Below are positions 5,176 to 7,410 of a stretch of DNA of 7,410 nt, one piece after another (position 1 is the stretch's first letter; every line of letters begins with the position of its first letter). The translations under genes were made by a program, and so were the position numbers. Source of the DNA: Bacillota bacterium (GTDB taxonomy: Bacteria > Bacillota_A > Clostridia > Peptostreptococcales > Anaerovoracaceae); assembly GCA_017547345.1 (NCBI GenBank), contig JAFYPY010000173.1, positions 1 to 7,410 on the forward strand, given 5' to 3'. Under the pieces are notes generated by a model. It made no database searches. It was given only the letters and a program-made list of their open reading frames with translations, and was not told where the DNA came from.

Positions 5176-6099
5176 TTATTTTGTCTTTAGTTCTGATAAA
5201 TCATATGGAGTATCCTGATATACATAGTAATTCAGCCAGTTTGAGAATAATAGGCTGGCATGACCTCTCCATCTGAATAATATTTCCTTTTCAGGATCAT
5301 CGTCCCTAAAATAGTTCTTTGGAACTTCTATTTCAAGTCCCTTATTAATATCTCTAAAGTATTCTCCTGCAAGAGTATCCTTATCGTATTCCTGGTGGCC
5401 TAAAATAAAGATTTGACGGCCGTTTTCTGTGGAAATGATGTGCGGACCAGCTTCTTTTGACTCAGCCAAAATTCTAAGTTCCGGGCAAGCCTCAATGTCT
5501 TCTTTATAGATTTCTGTATGTCTAGAATGAGGAGCATAGAAAACTTCATCAAAACCTCTTACTAAAGGATTATGTGCTCTTACAACATTATGTTCAAATA
5601 CGCCAAATACCTTACCATTAGTCATATGCTTGTTAATTCCATAATGATAATATAAAGCGGCCTGAGCGCCCCAGCATATGAACATGCTGCTATATACATG
5701 AGTCTTTGCAAATTCAAAGATTTCACAAAGTTCTTTCCAGTAGTCTACTTCTTCAAAGGGAATCTGTTCTACTGGCGCACCCGTTAGAATCATTCCATCA
5801 AAGTATTCGTCTTTTATCTCTTCTAAGCTCTTATAGAAGTAGCTTAAATGTTCTTGTGAAACGTTTCTGGATTCGTGAGAATCCATTGCAACAAGAGTAA
5901 GCTCAACCTGAAGTGGGCTGTTTGCAAGTACCCTTGAAAGTTGTGTTTCTGTCGCAATCTTCGTAGGCATCAAGTTTACAACAACAATCTTTAGTGGTCT
6001 GATGTCCTGGCTATAAGCTCTTGCTGTATGCATTACGAAGATATTTTCTTTTTGAAGTGCCTCCGTAGCCGGAAGCTCGTTAGGTATGATTAAAGGCAT
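5176..6099 (-). CDS. metA: Homoserine O-acetyltransferase (MetA/HTS family)
   Basis: This 307-residue cytoplasmic enzyme activates homoserine for methionine synthesis. The catalytic triad is visible: C142 in [12 protein letters not shown]235 and E237 in ILGHQEYD. Other family blocks include the N-terminal [27 protein letters not shown] (34-47), [16 protein letters not shown] (106-121) and HSRHTE (191-196). Position 111 is Glu, the residue shown in Bacillus MetA to favour acetyl-CoA, whereas succinyl-CoA-using enzymes such as E. coli MetA have Gly. I therefore call it an acetyltransferase, in agreement with the neighbouring O-acetylhomoserine sulfhydrylase; automatic annotation may say succinyltransferase. 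AAGGAGAT lies about 6 bases before the ATG, and the gene starts 17 bases after metY. Confidence 0.96.
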   Translation of the reverse strand: MPLIIPNELPATEALQKENIFVMHTARAYSQDIRPLKIVVVNLMPTKIATETQLSRVLANSPLQVELTLVAMDSHESRNVSQEHLSYFYKSLEEIKDEYFDGMILTGAPVEQIPFEEVDYWKELCEIFEFAKTHVYSSMFICWGAQAALYYHYGINKHMTNGKVFGVFEHNVVRAHNPLVRGFDEVFYAPHSRHTEIYKEDIEACPELRILAESKEAGPHIISTENGRQIFILGHQEYDKDTLAGEYFRDINKGLEIEVPKNYFRDDDPEKEILFRWRGHASLLFSNWLNYYVYQDTPYDLSELKTK

Positions 6100-6116
6100 T
6101 TTTTATCTCCTTAAAC

Positions 6117-7397
6117 TTATATCTGTTCTAAAGCCTGCTCAAAATCGGCTATGATGTCTTCAATTGATTCAAGGCCAACTGAAACTCTAATTAAAGCTGG
6201 ATCTAGGCCTGCTTCTTTCTGCTGTTCTTCCGTCATCTGTCTATGAGTTGTGCTTGCCGGATGTAACACGCTTGTTCTAATATCACCAACATGAACTACA
6301 ATACTAGCAAGCTGTAATTTTTCAAGAAGCTTTTCGCCTGCTTCTCTTCCACCCTTTACACCAAATGAAAGCACCGCACTAGCACCATTAGGCAAGTATT
6401 TCTTTCCTAAATCATAATATTTATCGCCTTCTAAACCTGGGTAGATAATGAAATCTACCTTTGGATGATTCTTTAAATATTTAGCTAGTTCTAATGCATT
6501 TTGGCTATGCTTTTCCATTCTAATTGGAAGAGTCTGAAGCCCCTGATGAGTTAAATATGCGTTCATTGGAGCCATTGTGCATCCAAAATCTCTAATTAAC
6601 ACAGCCTTTAATCTTGTACAGAAAGCTGTAGGTCCAAAAGCTTCGTAGAAGTTTAGCCCATGGTAACTTTCATCCGGCTGAGCTAAATTAGGGAACTTGT
6701 CATTCTGTGCCCAGTTAAAGTTGCCAGCTTCAACAACACAACCGCCAAGTGCACTAGCATGACCGTCAGCAAACTTTGTTGTGGACTGAATTACGATATT
6801 CGCACCGTGCTCGATAGGTCTGCAAAGTGCTGGAGTTGCTAAAGTATTATCAACAATTAAAGGAACTCCCATCTTGCCTGCAGCTTCAGCAAACTTTTCG
6901 ATATCTAAAACACTTAAAGCTGGATTTCCTAAAGTTTCTCCAAACAAAGCTTTAGTATTAGGCTTAGCATGTTTCAAAATTTCTTCTACAGAAAGATCCT
7001 GATCGATAAAAGTTGTTTCAATTCCAAGTCTAGCTAGAGATACGGAAAGAAGATTGTATGTACCTCCATAAATATTGATAGCCGCAATAATATGGTCTCC
7101 TGCATTACAAATGTTTAGGAAAGTAACTAAAGAAGCTGCCATACCTGCAGATGTTGCCATACCAGCACTGCCACCTTCTAAAAGTGCCATCTTTTGTTCC
7201 AATGCGTCCACTGTAGGACTTCCTAGTCTTGTGTACATATGATTAGGACTTTCAAGGTCAAATAACTCAGCTACATCCTGAGCGTTATAGTATCTATAAG
7301 TAGTATTTTGAACAATAGGTAAAACCTGTGGCTTGCCACTCTCTGCCTTATATGTTCCATGTACGCATTTTGTGTCGAATCCCTTGTTATTAATCAT
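6117..7397 (-). CDS. metY: O-acetylhomoserine sulfhydrylase (O-acetylhomoserine aminocarboxypropyltransferase)
   Basis: This 426-residue PLP enzyme of the Cys/Met-metabolism family joins O-acetylhomoserine and sulfide to give homocysteine and acetate. It begins with the typical FDTKCVHG (residues 7-14). Y55 and R57 in YTRLGSPT bind the cofactor phosphate of the neighbouring subunit, and D183 in IVDNTLATP contacts the PLP ring. K208 in IQSTTKFADGHASALGG is the Schiff-base lysine, and the C-terminal block has RTSVLHPASTTHRQM. The length near 425 and the roughly 50-residue insertion around 222-275 (NFNWAQNDKFPNLAQPDESY) are typical of MetY rather than the shorter MetB/MetC (about 380-400). The ATG at 7397 is preceded by AGG at the very edge, part of a probable ribosome binding site. 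It is the first visible gene of the metY-metA-patB operon. Confidence 0.96.
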   Translation of the reverse strand: MINNKGFDTKCVHGTYKAESGKPQVLPIVQNTTYRYYNAQDVAELFDLESPNHMYTRLGSPTVDALEQKMALLEGGSAGMATSAGMAASLVTFLNICNAGDHIIAAINIYGGTYNLLSVSLARLGIETTFIDQDLSVEEILKHAKPNTKALFGETLGNPALSVLDIEKFAEAAGKMGVPLIVDNTLATPALCRPIEHGANIVIQSTTKFADGHASALGGCVVEAGNFNWAQNDKFPNLAQPDESYHGLNFYEAFGPTAFCTRLKAVLIRDFGCTMAPMNAYLTHQGLQTLPIRMEKHSQNALELAKYLKNHPKVDFIIYPGLEGDKYYDLGKKYLPNGASAVLSFGVKGGREAGEKLLEKLQLASIVVHVGDIRTSVLHPASTTHRQMTEEQQKEAGLDPALIRVSVGLESIEDIIADFEQALEQI

Positions 7398-7410
7398 AAT
7401 TTTCGTACCT

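Noticed and set aside
4651..5190. Plus-strand open frame opposite patB
   Set aside because: It is a shadow of the PLP enzyme, with no start signals or recognisable domain.

Overview
The window is AT-rich, densely packed bacterial DNA. AGGAGG-type ribosome binding sites, short intergenic gaps and the protein families point to an anaerobic Firmicute of the Clostridia. I cannot name the genus. Seven complete protein genes, one gene cut by the left edge, one orphan antitoxin gene and one decayed toxin fragment account for almost all of the sequence. No stretch over 300 bases lacks a gene. I see no tRNA, rRNA, CRISPR array or insertion sequence.

Left block (1-1335, minus strand): nth, an endonuclease III with catalytic Lys and Asp and a complete 4Fe-4S motif, is followed after one base by a YhhN/lysoplasmalogenase-type membrane protein that runs off the window. 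Nth is divergent from a plus-strand single-domain cupin (1428-1760). The two genes are driven by near-identical extended -10 promoters placed as mirror images. The cupin and the leftward cluster to its right converge on a shared hairpin terminator (1771-1801).

Middle block (1800-3892, minus strand, read right to left): a RelB/DinJ-type antitoxin with its own good promoter; a short decayed C-terminal remnant of a RelE/ParE-type toxin; a metallo-beta-lactamase-fold protein whose start overlaps the remnant's stop; and a small alarmone (ppGpp) synthetase of the RelP/YwaC type whose ribosome binding site overlaps the preceding stop codon. The antitoxin appears to have lost its toxin. Its promoter may now serve mainly the hydrolase and the alarmone synthetase. 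This is the most unusual part of the window.

Right block (3921-7397, minus strand): a compact methionine/sulfur operon, metY - metA - patB-like, ending in a hairpin terminator. MetA carries Glu at position 111, the residue associated with acetyl-CoA use, so it should make O-acetylhomoserine. MetY would convert that with sulfide to homocysteine. The PatB/MalY-type C-S lyase could supply the sulfide from cysteine or cleave cystathionine. The operon's promoter and any methionine-responsive leader lie beyond the right edge.

Most of the window is ordinary core metabolism. The items worth following are the orphan antitoxin with its toxin scar, the hydrolase-alarmone synthetase pairing behind it, and the mirrored nth/cupin promoters.
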